DNA of 31,401 nucleotides, taken from Saccoglossus kowalevskii. Taxonomy: Eukaryota > Hemichordata > Enteropneusta > Harrimaniidae. Below, piece by piece: positions 7,577 through 17,804 of this stretch (positions within the stretch are counted from its first letter, which is position 1; each line of letters begins with the position of its first letter). The translations under genes were made by a program, and so were the position numbers. The stretch covers positions 1 through 31,401 of the forward strand of contig NW_003152367.1 in assembly GCF_000003605.2 (NCBI RefSeq), in the 5' to 3' direction. The notes beneath the pieces are model-generated. The model was not told where the DNA came from. It ran no database searches and saw nothing but the letters and a program-made list of their open reading frames with translations.

Positions 7577-7806
7577 GTGAGTTGAATGCAACAACTTGTT
7601 GTTTTTGAGACTCAAACCCTTGAATTACAAGTTATATTATGAAAGAATGTTTACGGTCACTGTGATAATAATTGTTTAGAAAACAATCATTTGTTCAATT
7701 CTAAGTAATTTTACTTTACGAGCATATGATTGAAATTCTGAATATTTCTGATTATAAATTCGTTACATCGAGGCTCATTTAAAGAGGCTCAAACATAAAA
7801 ATCATC

Positions 7807-7879
7807 GGGGAATTAGCTCAAGTGGTAGAGCGCTCGCTTAGCATGTGAGAGGTAACGGGATCGATACCCGGATTCTCCA
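7807..7879 (+). tRNA. tRNA-Ala-AGC: tRNA-Ala(AGC), C49A, no T5
   Basis: C49A opens the first T-stem pair. No T4 occurs before the next tRNA, and that copy (8109) also lacks a T5, so read-through to 8343 is possible. Confidence 0.8.
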
Positions 7880-8108
7880 GTGAGTCGAATGCAACAACTC
7901 GTTGTATTTGAGACTCAAACCTTCGAATTCCAATGAGTATTATATCAGTATGTTTACGGTCACTGTGACAATCATTGTTTAGAAAAAATAATTTGTTCAA
8001 TTCTAAGTAATTTGACTTTACGGGTATATGATTGAAATTCTGAATATTTCTGATTATAAATTCGTTACATCGAGGCTCACTTAAGGAGGCTCAAACGTCA
8101 ATATCGTC

Positions 8109-8181
8109 GGGGAATTAGCTCAAGTGGTAGAGCGCTCGCTTAGCATGTGAGAGGTACCGGGATCGATACCCGGATTCTCCA
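8109..8181 (+). tRNA. tRNA-Ala-AGC: tRNA-Ala(AGC), reference, no T5
   Basis: Reference tRNA but with the GTATTTG trailer. It is the middle of a possible three-tRNA transcript 7807-8109-8343. Confidence 0.92.
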
Positions 8182-8342
8182 GTGAGTCGAATGCAACAAC
8201 TCGTTGTATTTGAGACTCAAACCTTCGAATTCCAATGAGTATTATATCAGTATGTTTACGGTCACTGTGACAATCATTGTTTAGAAAAAATAATTTCGTT
8301 ACATCGAGGCTTACTTAAGGAGGCTCAAACGTGAATCTCGTC

Positions 8343-8415
8343 AGGGAATTAGCTCAAGTGGTAGAGCGCTCGCTTAGCATGTGAGATGTATAGGGATCGA
8401 TACCCGGATTCTCCA
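8343..8415 (+). tRNA. tRNA-Ala-AGC: tRNA-Ala(AGC), G1A, TATAGGG subfamily
   Basis: G1A plus the 45/49/50 changes of the TATAGGG subfamily. Identical in type to 26591; both lie in a duplicated block of about 600 bp. Confidence 0.7.
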
Positions 8416-8576
8416 TTGAGTTGTGTACAATAACAAGTTGTTTTTGAGACTCAAACCTTCGAATTACAAGTACTATTATATCAGTATGTTTACAGTCACT
8501 GTGATAATCATTGTTTAAAAAAAATAAATTCGTTACATCGAGGCTCTCTTAAGGAGGCTCAAACGTGAATATTGTC

Positions 8577-8649
8577 GGGGAATTAGCGCAAGTGGTAGAG
8601 CGCTCGCTTAGCATGTGAGAGGTACCGGGATCGATACCCGGATTCTCCA
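8577..8649 (+). tRNA. tRNA-Ala-AGC: tRNA-Ala(AGC), T12G, no T5
   Basis: T12G mismatches A23 in the D-stem, but C29 is normal, unlike most T12G copies. The trailer lacks T5. Twin copy at 26825. Confidence 0.75.
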
Positions 8650-8810
8650 GTGAGTCGAATGCAACAACTCGTTGTATTTGAGACTCAAACCTTCGAATTC
8701 CAATGAGTATTATATCAGTATGTTTACGGTCACTGTGACAATCATTGTTTAGAAAAAATAATTTCGTTACATCGAGGCTTACTTAAGGAGGCTCAAACGT
8801 GAATCTCGTC

Positions 8811-8883
8811 GGGGAATTAGCTCAAGTGGTAGAGCGCTCGCTTAGCATGTGAAAGGTACCGGGATCGATACCCGGATTCTCCA
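8811..8883 (+). tRNA. tRNA-Ala-AGC: tRNA-Ala(AGC), G43A
   Basis: G43A only. It follows a terminator-less copy by 234 nt and is the counterpart of 1842 at offset 6,969. Confidence 0.85.
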
Positions 8884-9112
8884 GTGAGTCGAATGCAACA
8901 ACTTGTTGTTTTTGAGACTCAAACCCTTGAATTACAAGTTATATTATGACAGAATGTTTACGGTCACTGTGATAATAATTGTTTAGAAAAAATAATTTGT
9001 TCAATTCTAAGTAATTTGACTTTACGGGTATATGATTGAAATTCAGAATATTTCTGATTATAAATTCGTTACATCGAGGCTCACTTAAGGAGGCTCAAAC
9101 GTGAATATCGTC

Positions 9113-9185
9113 GGGGAATTAGCTCAAGTGGTAGAGCGCTCGCTTAGCATGTGAGAGGTACCGGGATCGATACCCGGATTCTCCA
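9113..9185 (+). tRNA. tRNA-Ala-AGC: tRNA-Ala(AGC), reference sequence
   Basis: Reference; counterpart of 2144, with the same long spacer behind it. Confidence 0.95.
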
Positions 9186-9706
9186 TTGAGTTGTGTACAA
9201 TAACTAGTTGTTTTTGTGACTCAAACCTTCGAATTACAAGTAGTATTATATCAGTATGTTTACGGTCACTGTGATAATAATTGTTTAGAAAAAACGAGTC
9301 GAATGCAACAACTAGTTGTTTTTGAGACTTAAACCTTCGAATTACAAGGAGTATTATATCAGTATGTGTACAGTCACTGTGATAATAATTGTTTAGAAAA
9401 AATGATTTGTTCAATTCTAAGTAATTTTACTTTACGAGCATATGATTGAAATTCTGAATATTTCTGATTAAAAATTAGTTACATCGAGACAATAACTAGT
9501 TGTTTTTGTGACTCAAACCTTCGAATTACAAGGAGTATTATATCAGTATGTTTACGGTCACTGTGATAATAATTGTTTAGAAAAAATAATTTGTTCAATT
9601 CTAAGTAATTTGACTTTACGGGTATATGATTGAAATTCTGAATATTTCTGGTTATAAATTCGTTACATCGAGGCTCACTTAAGGAGGCTCAAACGTGAAT
9701 ATCGTC
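9186..9706 (+). repeat. Longest spacer: duplicated trailer plus tRNA-less unit
   Basis: It has the 108-nt module at 9295-9402 and the same tRNA-deletion junction as at 2520, here at 9489-9490, with the orphan T5 at 9503-9507. It is nearly identical to 2217-2737, offset 6,969 nt. Confidence 0.85.
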
Positions 9707-9779
9707 GTTGAATTAGCTCAAGTGGTAGAGCGCTCGCTTAGCATGTGAGAGGTACCGGGATCGATACCCGGATTCTCCA
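9707..9779 (+). pseudogene. GTTG-subfamily tRNA copy, no T5
   Basis: Acceptor GTTG, otherwise reference, anticodon AGC. Counterpart of 2738 at offset 6,969 but without the anticodon change, which places C36T after the block duplication or shows it was lost by exchange. Confidence 0.7.
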
Positions 9780-9940
9780 GTGAGTCGAATGCAACAACTC
9801 GTTGTATTTGAGACTCAAACCTTCGAATTCCAATGAGTATTATATCAGTATGTTTACGGTCACTGTGACAATCATTGTTTAGAAAAAATAATTTCGTTAC
9901 ATCGAGGCTTACTTAAGGAGGCTCAAACGTGAATCTCGTC

Positions 9941-10013
9941 GGGGAATTAGCTCAAGTGGTAGAGCGCTCGCTTAGCATGTGAAAGGTACCGGGATCGATA
10001 CCCGGATTCTCCA
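9941..10013 (+). tRNA. tRNA-Ala-AGC: tRNA-Ala(AGC), G43A
   Basis: G43A only; again second in a pair behind a terminator-less copy. T5 present. Confidence 0.85.
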
Positions 10014-10242
10014 GTGAGTCGAATGCAACAACTTGTTGTTTTTGAGACTCAAACCCTTGAATTACAAGTTATATTATGAAAGAATGTTTACGGTCACTGT
10101 GATAATATTGTTAGAAAACAATCATTTGTTCAATTCTAAGTAATTTTACTTTACGAGCATATGATTGAAATTATGAATATTTCTGATTATAAAATTCGTT
10201 ACATCGAGGCTCATTAAAGAGGCTCAAACATAAAAAATCATC

Positions 10243-10315
10243 GGGGAATTAGCTCAAGCGGTAGAGCGCTCGCTTAGCATGTGAGAGGTAACGGGATCGA
10301 TACCCGGATTCTCCA
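10243..10315 (+). tRNA. tRNA-Ala-AGC: tRNA-Ala(AGC), T17C and C49A, no T5
   Basis: T17C is a mild D-loop change and C49A opens a T-stem pair, as at 7807. The leader is altered (CTCATTAAAGAGG, CATAAAAAATCATC). The trailer lacks T5. Confidence 0.75.
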
Positions 10316-10477
10316 GTGAGTCAAATGCAACAACTCGTTGTATTTGAGACTCAAACCTTCGAAATTCCAATGAGTATTATATCAGTATGTTTACGGTCAC
10401 TGTGACAATCATTGTTTAGAAAAAATAATTTCGTTACATCGAGGCTTACTTAAGGAGGCTCAAACGTGAATCTCGTC

Positions 10478-10550
10478 GGGGAATTAGCTCAAGTGGTAGA
10501 GCGGTCGCTTAGCATGTGAGAGGTACCGGGATCGATACCCGGATTCTCCA
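10478..10550 (+). tRNA. tRNA-Ala-AGC: tRNA-Ala(AGC), C27G
   Basis: C27G mismatches G43 at the top of the anticodon stem. T5 present. Confidence 0.82.
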
Positions 10551-10780
10551 GTGAGTCGAATGCAACAACTTGTTGTTTTTGAGACTCAAACCCTTGAATT
10601 ACAAGTTATATTATGACAGAATGTTTACGGTCACTGTGATAATAATTGTTTAGAAAACAATAATTTGATCAATTCTATGTAATTTTACTTTACGAGCATA
10701 TGATTGAAATTCTGAATATTTCTGATTAAAAATTAGTTACATCGAGACTCACTTAAGGAGGCTCAAACATGAATATCGTC

Positions 10781-10853
10781 GGGGAATTAGCTCAAGTGGT
10801 AGAGCGCTCGCTTAGCATGTGAGATGTATAGGGATCGATACCCGGATTCTCCA
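10781..10853 (+). tRNA. tRNA-Ala-AGC: tRNA-Ala(AGC), TATAGGG subfamily
   Basis: Only the 45/49/50 changes. First of a two-unit block (10781, 11015) repeated at 27059 and 28718. Confidence 0.75.
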
Positions 10854-11014
10854 TTGAGTTGTGTACAATAACAAGTTGTTTTTGAGACTCAAACCTTCGA
10901 ATTACAAGTACTATTATATCAGTATGTTTACAGTCACTGTGATAATCATTGTTTAAAAAAAATAAATTCGTTACATCGAGGCTCTCTTAAGGAGGCTCAA
11001 ACGTGAATATTGTC

Positions 11015-11087
11015 GGGGAATTAGCGCAAGTGGTAGAGCGCTAGCTTAGCATGTGAGAGGTACCTGGATCGATACCCGGATTCTCCA
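11015..11087 (+). pseudogene. tRNA-Ala copy with T12G, C29A, G51T
   Basis: One mismatch in each of the D, anticodon and T stems. The same triple occurs at 27293 and 28952. T5 is kept but the trailer hairpin is spoiled (CTTCTTG). Confidence 0.65.
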
Positions 11088-11316
11088 GTGAGTCGAATGC
11101 AAAAACTTCTTGTTTTTGAGACTCAAACCTTCGAATTACAAGTTATATTATGACAGTATGGTTACGGTCACTGTGATAATAATTGTTTAGAAAAAATGAT
11201 ATGTTCAATTCTAAGTAATTTTCCTTTACGAGCATATGATTGAAATTCTGAATATTTCTGATTATAAATTCGTTACATCGAGGCTCACTTAAGGAGGCTC
11301 AAACGTGAAAATCATC

Positions 11317-11389
11317 GGGGGATTGCCTCAAGTGGTAGAGCGCTCGCTTAGCATGTGAGATGTATAGGGATCGATACCCGGATTCTCCA
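11317..11389 (+). pseudogene. TATAGGG-subfamily copy with box A damage
   Basis: A5G, A9G and G10C alter acceptor stem, box A and D-stem in addition to the weakened T-stem. Confidence 0.6.
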
Positions 11390-11550
11390 TTGAGTTGTGT
11401 ACAATAACAAGTTGTTTTTGAGACTCAAACCTTCGAATTACAAGAACTATTATATCAGTATGTTTACAGTCACTGTGATAATCATTGTTTAGAAAAAATA
11501 AATTCGTTACATCGAGGCTCTCTTAAGGAGGCTCAAACGTGAATATTGTC

Positions 11551-11623
11551 GGGGAATTATCGCAAGTGGTAGAGCGCTAGCTTAGCATGTGAGAGGTAGC
11601 GGGATCGATACCCGGATTCTCCA
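11551..11623 (+). pseudogene. tRNA-Ala copy with G10T, T12G, C29A, C49G
   Basis: Two D-stem mismatches, one anticodon-stem and one T-stem mismatch. The identical set occurs at 13204 and 17732, tracing the higher-order repeat. Confidence 0.65.
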
Positions 11624-11852
11624 GTGAGTCGAATGCAACAACTTCTTGTTTTTGAGACTCAAACCCTCGAATTACAAGTTATATTATGACAGTATGTTTA
11701 CGGTCACTGTGATAATAATTGTTTAGAAAAAATGATTTGTTCAATTCTAAGTAATTTTACTTTACGAGCATATGATTGAAATTCTGAATATTTCTGATTA
11801 TAAATTCGTTACATCAAGGCTCACTTAAGGATGCTCAAACGTGAAAATGATC

Positions 11853-11925
11853 GGGGAATTAGCTCAAGTGGTAGAGCCCTCGCTTAGCATGTGAGAGGTA
11901 CCGGGATCGATACCCGGATTCTCCA
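11853..11925 (+). tRNA. tRNA-Ala-AGC: tRNA-Ala(AGC), G26C; terminator deleted
   Basis: G26C is the only tRNA change. A 22-nt deletion near 11947 removed the T5 and the inverted repeats, giving the 211-nt unit. No T4 remains before 12064. Confidence 0.8.
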
Positions 11926-12063
11926 TTGAGTTGTGTACAATAACTATCGAATTACAAGTAGTATTATATCAGTATGTTTACGGTCACTGTGATAATCATT
12001 GTTTAGAAAAATAAATTTCGTACATCGAGACTCACTTAAGGAGGCTCAATCATGAATATCGTC

Positions 12064-12136
12064 GGGGAATTAGCTCAAGTGGTAGAGCGCTCGCTTAGCA
12101 TGTGAGAGGTACCGGGATCGATACCCGGATTCTCCA
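12064..12136 (+). tRNA. tRNA-Ala-AGC: tRNA-Ala(AGC), reference sequence
   Basis: Reference; only 138 nt after the previous tRNA, the shortest spacer here. Confidence 0.95.
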
Positions 12137-12365
12137 GTGAGTTGAATGCAACAACTTGTTGTTTTTGAGACTCAAACCCTTGAATTACAAGTTATATTAT
12201 ATCAGTATGTTTACGGTCACTGTGATAATAATTGTTTAGAAAAAATAATTTGTTCAATTCTAAGTAATTTGACTTTACGGGTATATGATTGAAATTCTGA
12301 ATATTTCTGATTATAAATTCGTTACATCGAGGCTCACTTAAGGAGGCTCAAACGTGAATATCGTC

Positions 12366-12438
12366 GGGGAATTAGCTCAAGTGGTAGAGCGCTCGCTTAG
12401 CATGTGAGAGGTACCGGGATCGATACCCGGATTCTCCA
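12366..12438 (+). tRNA. tRNA-Ala-AGC: tRNA-Ala(AGC), reference sequence
   Basis: Reference, but with the AACAAGTTG trailer normally found behind TATAGGG copies, a recombinant combination. Confidence 0.95.
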
Positions 12439-12667
12439 TTGAGTTGTGTACAATAACAAGTTGTTTTTGAGACTCAAACCTTCGAATTACAAGTACTATT
12501 ATATCAGTATGTTTACAGTCACTGTGATAATCATTGTTTAGAAAAAATGATTTGTTCAATTCTAAGTAATTTTACTTTACGAGCATATGATTGAAATTCT
12601 GAATATTTCTGATTAAAAATTAGTTACATCGAGACTCACTTAAGGAGGCTCAAACATGAATATCGTC

Positions 12668-12740
12668 GGGGAATTAGCTCAAGTGGTAGAGCGCTCGCTT
12701 AGCATGTGAGAGGTACCGGGATCGATACCCGGATTCTCCA
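12668..12740 (+). tRNA. tRNA-Ala-AGC: tRNA-Ala(AGC), reference sequence
   Basis: Reference, with a perfect AACAACTAGTTGTT palindrome and T5 behind it. Confidence 0.95.
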
Positions 12741-12969
12741 GTGAGTCGAATGCAACAACTAGTTGTTTTTGAGACTCAAACCCTCGAATTACAAGTTATA
12801 TTATGACAGTATGTTTACGGTCACTGTGATAATAATTGTTTAGAAAAAATGATTTGTTCAATTCTAAGTAATTTTACTTTACGAGCATATGATTGAAATT
12901 CTGAATATTTCTGATTATAAATTCGTTACATCGAGGCTCACTTAAGGAGGCTCAAACGTGAAAATCATC

Positions 12970-13042
12970 GGGGAATAGGCTCAAGTGGTAGAGCGCTCGC
13001 TTAGCATGTGAGATGTATAGGGATCGATACCCGGATTCTCCA
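12970..13042 (+). tRNA. tRNA-Ala-AGC: tRNA-Ala(AGC), T8A/A9G, TATAGGG subfamily
   Basis: T8A and A9G change two bases at the start of box A, including normally invariant T8; the T-stem is the weak type. Identical to 17498. Confidence 0.65.
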
Positions 13043-13203
13043 TTGAGTTGTGTACAATAACAAGTTGTTTTTGAGACTCAAACCTTCGAATTACAAGAAC
13101 TATTATATCAGTATGTTTACAGTCACTGTGATAATCATTGTTTAGAAAAAATAAATTCGTTACATCGAGGCTCTCTTAAGGAGGCTCAAACGTGAATATT
13201 GTC

Positions 13204-13276
13204 GGGGAATTATCGCAAGTGGTAGAGCGCTAGCTTAGCATGTGAGAGGTAGCGGGATCGATACCCGGATTCTCCA
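13204..13276 (+). pseudogene. tRNA-Ala copy with G10T, T12G, C29A, C49G
   Basis: Same four lesions as 11551 and 17732. T5 kept. Confidence 0.65.
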
Positions 13277-13505
13277 GTGAGTCGAATGCAACAACTTCTT
13301 GTTTTTGAGACTCAAACCCTCGAATTACAAGTTATATTATGACAGTATGTTTACGGTCACTGTGATAATAATTGTTTAGAAAAAATGATTTGTTCAATTC
13401 TAAGTAATTTTACTTTACGAGCATATGATTGAAATTCTGAATATTTCTGATTATAAATTCGTTACATCAAGGCTCACTTAAGGATGCTCAAACGTGAAAA
13501 TGATC

Positions 13506-13578
13506 GGGGAATTAGCTCAAGTGGTAGAGCCCTCGCTTAGCATGTGAGAGGTACCGGGATCGATACCCGGATTCTCCA
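13506..13578 (+). tRNA. tRNA-Ala-AGC: tRNA-Ala(AGC), G26C
   Basis: G26C only. The trailer has CTATTTG then T5. The upstream leader has GGATGCTCA in place of GGAGGCTCA. Confidence 0.85.
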
Positions 13579-13739
13579 TTGAGTTGTGTACAATAACTAT
13601 TTGTTTTTGAGACTCAAACTTTCGAATTACAAGTAGTATTATATCAGTATGTTTACGGTCACTGTGATAATCATTGTTTAGAAAAAATAAATTCGTTACA
13701 TCGAGGCTCACTTAAGGTGGCTCAAACGTGAATATCTTC

Positions 13740-13812
13740 GGGGAATTAGCTCAAGTGGTAGAGCGCTCGCTTAGCATGTGAGAGGTACCGGGATCGATAC
13801 CCGGATTCTCCA
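13740..13812 (+). tRNA. tRNA-Ala-AGC: tRNA-Ala(AGC), reference sequence
   Basis: Reference. The 3' flank GAGAGTCGAATTC is shared only with 17196. Confidence 0.95.
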
Positions 13813-14041
13813 GAGAGTCGAATTCAACAACTAGTTGTTTTTGAGACTCAAACCCTCGAATTGCAAGTTATATTATGACAGTATGTTTACGGTCACTGTG
13901 ATAATAATTGTTTAGAAAAAATGATTTGTTCAATTCTAAGTAATTTTACTTTACGAGCATATGATTGAAATTCTGAATATTTCTGATTATAAATTCGTTA
14001 CATCGAGGCTCACTTAAGGAGGCTCAAACGTGAAAATCATC

Positions 14042-14114
14042 GGGGAATTAGCTCAAGTGGTAGAGCGCTCGCTTAGCATGTGAGATGTATAGGGATCGAT
14101 ACCCGGATTCTCCA
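14042..14114 (+). tRNA. tRNA-Ala-AGC: tRNA-Ala(AGC), TATAGGG subfamily
   Basis: Changes 45/49/50 only, with T5 present. The only + strand open frame of note (14085-14267) crosses it and is spurious. Confidence 0.75.
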
Positions 14115-14275
14115 TTGAGTTGTGTACAAAAACAAGTTGTTTTTGAGACTCAAACCTTCGAATTACAAGTACTATTATATCAGTATGTTTACAGTCACTG
14201 TGATAATCATTGTTTAGAAAAAATAAATTCGTTACATCGAGGCTCTCATAAGGAGGCTCAAACGTGAATATTGTC

Positions 14276-14348
14276 GGGGAATTATCGCAAGTGGTAGAGC
14301 GCTAGCTTAGCATGTGAGAGGTACCGGGATCGATACCCGGATTCTCCA
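14276..14348 (+). pseudogene. tRNA-Ala copy with G10T, T12G, C29A
   Basis: Like 13204 but with a normal T-stem, so C49G was gained or lost separately from the other three changes. Confidence 0.65.
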
Positions 14349-14576
14349 GTGAGTCGAATGCAACAACTTCTTGTTTTTGAGACTCAAACCCTCGAATTAC
14401 AAGTTATATTATGACAGTATGTTTACGGTCACTGTGATAATAATTGTTTAGAAAAATGATTCGTTCAATTCTAAGTAATTTTACTTTACGGGCATATGAT
14501 TGAAATTCTGAATATTTCTGATTATAAATTAGTTACATCGAGGCTCACTTAAGGAGGCTCAAACGTGAATATCGTC

Positions 14577-14649
14577 GGGGAATTAGCTCAAGTGGTAGAG
14601 CGCTCGCTTAGCGTGTGAGAGGTACCGGGATCGATACCCGGATTCTCCA
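14577..14649 (+). tRNA. tRNA-Ala-AGC: tRNA-Ala(AGC), A37G
   Basis: A37G, next to the anticodon, removes the adenosine that in eukaryotic tRNA-Ala is normally deaminated to inosine and methylated. T5 present (GTTCTTTTTG) but the hairpin is broken. Confidence 0.85.
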
Positions 14650-14878
14650 GTGAGTCGAATGCAACAACTCGTTCTTTTTGAGACTCAAACCTTCGAATTA
14701 CAAGGAGTATTATATCAGTATGTTTACGGTCACTGTGATAATAATAGTTTAGAAAAAATAATTTGTTCAATTCTAAGTAATTTGACTTTACGAGTATATG
14801 ATTGAAATTCTGAATATTTCTGATTATAAATTCGTTACATCGAGGCTCACTTAAGGAGGCTCAAACGTGAATATCGTC

Positions 14879-14951
14879 GGGGAATTAGCTCAAGTGGTAG
14901 AGCGCTCGCTTAGCATGTGAGAGGTACCGGGATTGATACCCGGATTCTCCA
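14879..14951 (+). tRNA. tRNA-Ala-AGC: tRNA-Ala(AGC), C56T
   Basis: C56T removes the base that pairs with G19 and is the key invariant of box B, so transcription should be weak. Confidence 0.78.
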
Positions 14952-15112
14952 TTGAGTTGTGAACAATAACTAGTTGTTTTTGTGACTCAAACCCTCGAAT
15001 TACAAGTTATATTATGACAGTGTGTTTACGGTCACTGTGATAATCATTGTTTAGAAAAAATAAATTCGTTACATCGAGACTCACTTAAGGAGGCTCAAAC
15101 ATGAATATCGTC

Positions 15113-15185
15113 GGGGAATTAGCTCAAGTGGTAGAGCGCTCGCTTAGCATGTGAGAGGTACCGGGATCGATACCCGGATTCTCCA
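15113..15185 (+). tRNA. tRNA-Ala-AGC: tRNA-Ala(AGC), reference sequence
   Basis: Reference; the trailer is a hybrid starting GTGAG and continuing as the second type. Confidence 0.95.
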
Positions 15186-15414
15186 GTGAGTTGTGTACAA
15201 TAACTAGTTGTTTTTGTGACTCAAACCTTCGAATTACAAGGAGTATTATATCAGTATGTTTACGGTCACTGTGATAATAATTGTTTAGAAAAAATAATTT
15301 GTTCAATTCTAAGTAATTTGACTTTACGGGTATATGATTGAAATTCTGAATATTTCTGGTTATAAATTCGTTACCTCGAGGCTCACTTAAGGAGGCTCAA
15401 ACGTGAATATCGTC

Positions 15415-15487
15415 GTTGAATTAGCTCAAGTGGTAGAGCGCTCGCTTAGCATGTGAGAGGTACCGGGATCGATACCCGGATTCTCCA
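15415..15487 (+). pseudogene. GTTG-subfamily tRNA copy
   Basis: G2T and G3T only. Unlike the first four GTTG copies it has a T5. Confidence 0.7.
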
Positions 15488-15716
15488 TTGAGTTGTGTAC
15501 AATAACTAGTTGTTTTTGTGACTCAAACCTTCGAATTACAAGGAGTATTATATCAGTATGTTTACGGTCACTGTGATAATAATTGTTTAGAAAAAATAAT
15601 TTGTTCAATTCTAAGTAATTTGACTTTACGGGTATATGATTGAAATTCTGAATATTTCTGATTATAAATTCGTTACATCGAGGCTCACTTAAGGAGGCTC
15701 AAACGTGAATATCGTC

Positions 15717-15789
15717 GTTGAATTAGCTCAAGTGGTAGAGCGCTCGCTTAGCATGTGAGAGGTACCGGGATCGATACCCGGATTCTCCA
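15717..15789 (+). pseudogene. GTTG-subfamily tRNA copy
   Basis: Second of two adjacent GTTG copies, with T5 and a duplicated trailer. Confidence 0.7.
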
Positions 15790-16125
15790 TTGAGTTGTGT
15801 ACAATAACTAGTTGTTTTTGTGACTCAAACCTTCGAATTACAAGTAGTATTATATCAGTATGTTTACGGTCACTGTGATAATAATTATTTAGAAAAAACG
15901 AGTCGAATGCAACAACTAGTTGTTTTTGAGACTTAAACCTTCGAATTACAAGGAGTATTATATCAGTATGTTTACAGTCACTGTGATAATAATTGTTTAG
16001 AAAAAATGATTTGTTCAATTCTAAGTAATTTTACTTTACGAGCATATGATTGAAATTCTGAATATTTCTGATTATAAATTCGTTACATCGAGGCTCACTT
16101 AAGAGGCTCTAACGTGAATATCATC
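15790..16125 (+). repeat. Long spacer with duplicated trailer module
   Basis: The 108-nt module is at 15899-16006. Trailer 1 ends in AATTATTTAG instead of AATTGTTTAG, a change shared with the spacers at 28078 and 29327. Confidence 0.85.
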
Positions 16126-16196
16126 GGGGAATTAGCTCAAGTGGTAGAGCGCTCGCTTAGCATGTATAGTACCGGGATCGATACCCGGATTCTCCA
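16126..16196 (+). pseudogene. tRNA-Ala copy with 2-nt deletion
   Basis: 71 nt: the 3' anticodon stem and variable loop read GTATAGTA, so the anticodon stem cannot close. AGC and box B are intact. Confidence 0.7.
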
Positions 16197-16425
16197 GTGA
16201 GTCGAATGCAACAACTTGTTCTTTTTGAGACTCAAACCCTTGAATTACAAGTTATATTATGACAGTATGTTTACGGTCACTGTGATAATAATTGTTTAGA
16301 AAAAATGATTCGTTCAATTCTAAGTAATTTTACTTTACGGGCATATGATTGAAATTCTGAATATTTCTGATTATAAATTAGTTACATCGAGGCTCACTTA
16401 AGGAGGCTCAAACGCGAATATCGTC

Positions 16426-16498
16426 GGGGAATTAGATCAAGTGGTAGAGCGCTCGCTTAGCATGTGAGAGGTACCGGGATCGATACCCGGATTCTCCA
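16426..16498 (+). tRNA. tRNA-Ala-AGC: tRNA-Ala(AGC), C11A
   Basis: C11A mismatches G24 and lies in box A. First unit of three successive 1,072-bp higher-order repeats. Confidence 0.8.
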
Positions 16499-16659
16499 TT
16501 GAGTTGTGAACAATAACTAGTTGTTTTTGTGACTCAAACCTTCGAATTACAAGTAGTATTATATCAGTATGTTTACGGTGACTGTGATAATCAATGTTTA
16601 GAAAAAATAAATTCGTTACATCGAGGCTCACTTAAGGAGGCTCAAACGTGAATATAGTC

Positions 16660-16732
16660 GGGGAATTAGCTCAAGTGGTAGAGCGCTAGCTTAGCACGTG
16701 AGAGGTACCGGGATCGATACCCGGATTCTCCA
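16660..16732 (+). tRNA. tRNA-Ala-AGC: tRNA-Ala(AGC), C29A and T38C
   Basis: C29A without T12G, plus T38C. It occupies the slot where T12G/C29A copies sit in the other repeats. Confidence 0.75.
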
Positions 16733-16961
16733 GTGAGTCGAATGCAACAACTTCCTGTTTTTGAGACTCAAACCCTCGAATTACAAGTTATATTATGACA
16801 GTATGTTTACGGTCACTGTGATAATAATTGTTTAGAAAAAATGATTTGTTCAATTCTAAGTAATTTTACTTTACGAGCATATGATTGAAATTCTGAATAT
16901 TTCTGATTATAAATTCGTTACATCAAGGCTCACTTAAGGATGCTCAAACGTGAAAATCATC

Positions 16962-17034
16962 GGGGAATTAGCTCAAGTGGTAGAGCCCTCGCTTAGCATG
17001 TGAGAGGTACCGGGATCGATACCCGGATTCTCCA
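16962..17034 (+). tRNA. tRNA-Ala-AGC: tRNA-Ala(AGC), G26C
   Basis: G26C only; T5 present after CTATTTG. Confidence 0.85.
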
Positions 17035-17195
17035 TTGAGTTGTGTACAATAACTATTTGTTTTTGAGACTCAAACTTTCGAATTACAAGTAGTATTATAT
17101 CAGTATGTTTACGGTCACTGTGATAATCATTGTTTAGAAAAAATAAATTCGTTACATCGAGGCTCACTTAAGGTGGCTCAAACGTGAATATCTTC

Positions 17196-17268
17196 GGGGA
17201 ATTAGCTCAAGTGGTAGAGCGCTCGCTTAGCATGTGAGAGGTACCGGGATCGATACCCGGATTCTCCA
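17196..17268 (+). tRNA. tRNA-Ala-AGC: tRNA-Ala(AGC), reference sequence
   Basis: Reference with the rare GAGAGTCGAATTC flank, matching 13740. Confidence 0.95.
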
Positions 17269-17497
17269 GAGAGTCGAATTCAACAACTAGTTGTTTTTGA
17301 GACTCAAACCCTCGAATTGCAAGTTATATTATGACAGTATGTTTACGGTCACTGTGATAATAATTGTTTAGAAAAAATGATTTGTTCAATTCTAAGTAAT
17401 TTTACTTTACGAGCATATGATTGAAATTCTGAATATTTCTGATTATAAATTCGTTACATCGAGGCTCACTTAAGGAGGCTCAAACGTGAAAATCATC

Positions 17498-17570
17498 GGG
17501 GAATAGGCTCAAGTGGTAGAGCGCTCGCTTAGCATGTGAGATGTATAGGGATCGATACCCGGATTCTCCA
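17498..17570 (+). tRNA. tRNA-Ala-AGC: tRNA-Ala(AGC), T8A/A9G, TATAGGG subfamily
   Basis: Identical to 12970 at offset 4,528. Confidence 0.65.
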
Positions 17571-17731
17571 TTGAGTTGTGTACAATAACAAGTTGTTTTT
17601 GAGACTCAAACCTTCGAATTACAAGAACTATTATATCAGTATGTTTACAGTCACTGTGATAATCATTGTTTAGAAAAAATAAATTCGTTACATCGAGGCT
17701 CTCTTAAGGAGGCTCAAACGTGAATATTGTC

Positions 17732-17804
17732 GGGGAATTATCGCAAGTGGTAGAGCGCTAGCTTAGCATGTGAGAGGTAGCGGGATCGATACCCGGATTC
17801 TCCA
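17732..17804 (+). pseudogene. tRNA-Ala copy with G10T, T12G, C29A, C49G
   Basis: Identical to 13204 at offset 4,528. Confidence 0.65.

Noticed and set aside
14085-14267. 60-aa open frame on the + strand
   Set aside because: It starts inside the tRNA at 14042, runs through the spacer and ends before the next tRNA. It occurs once and depends on a chance stop loss (GTACAAAAACAAG) in this trailer.
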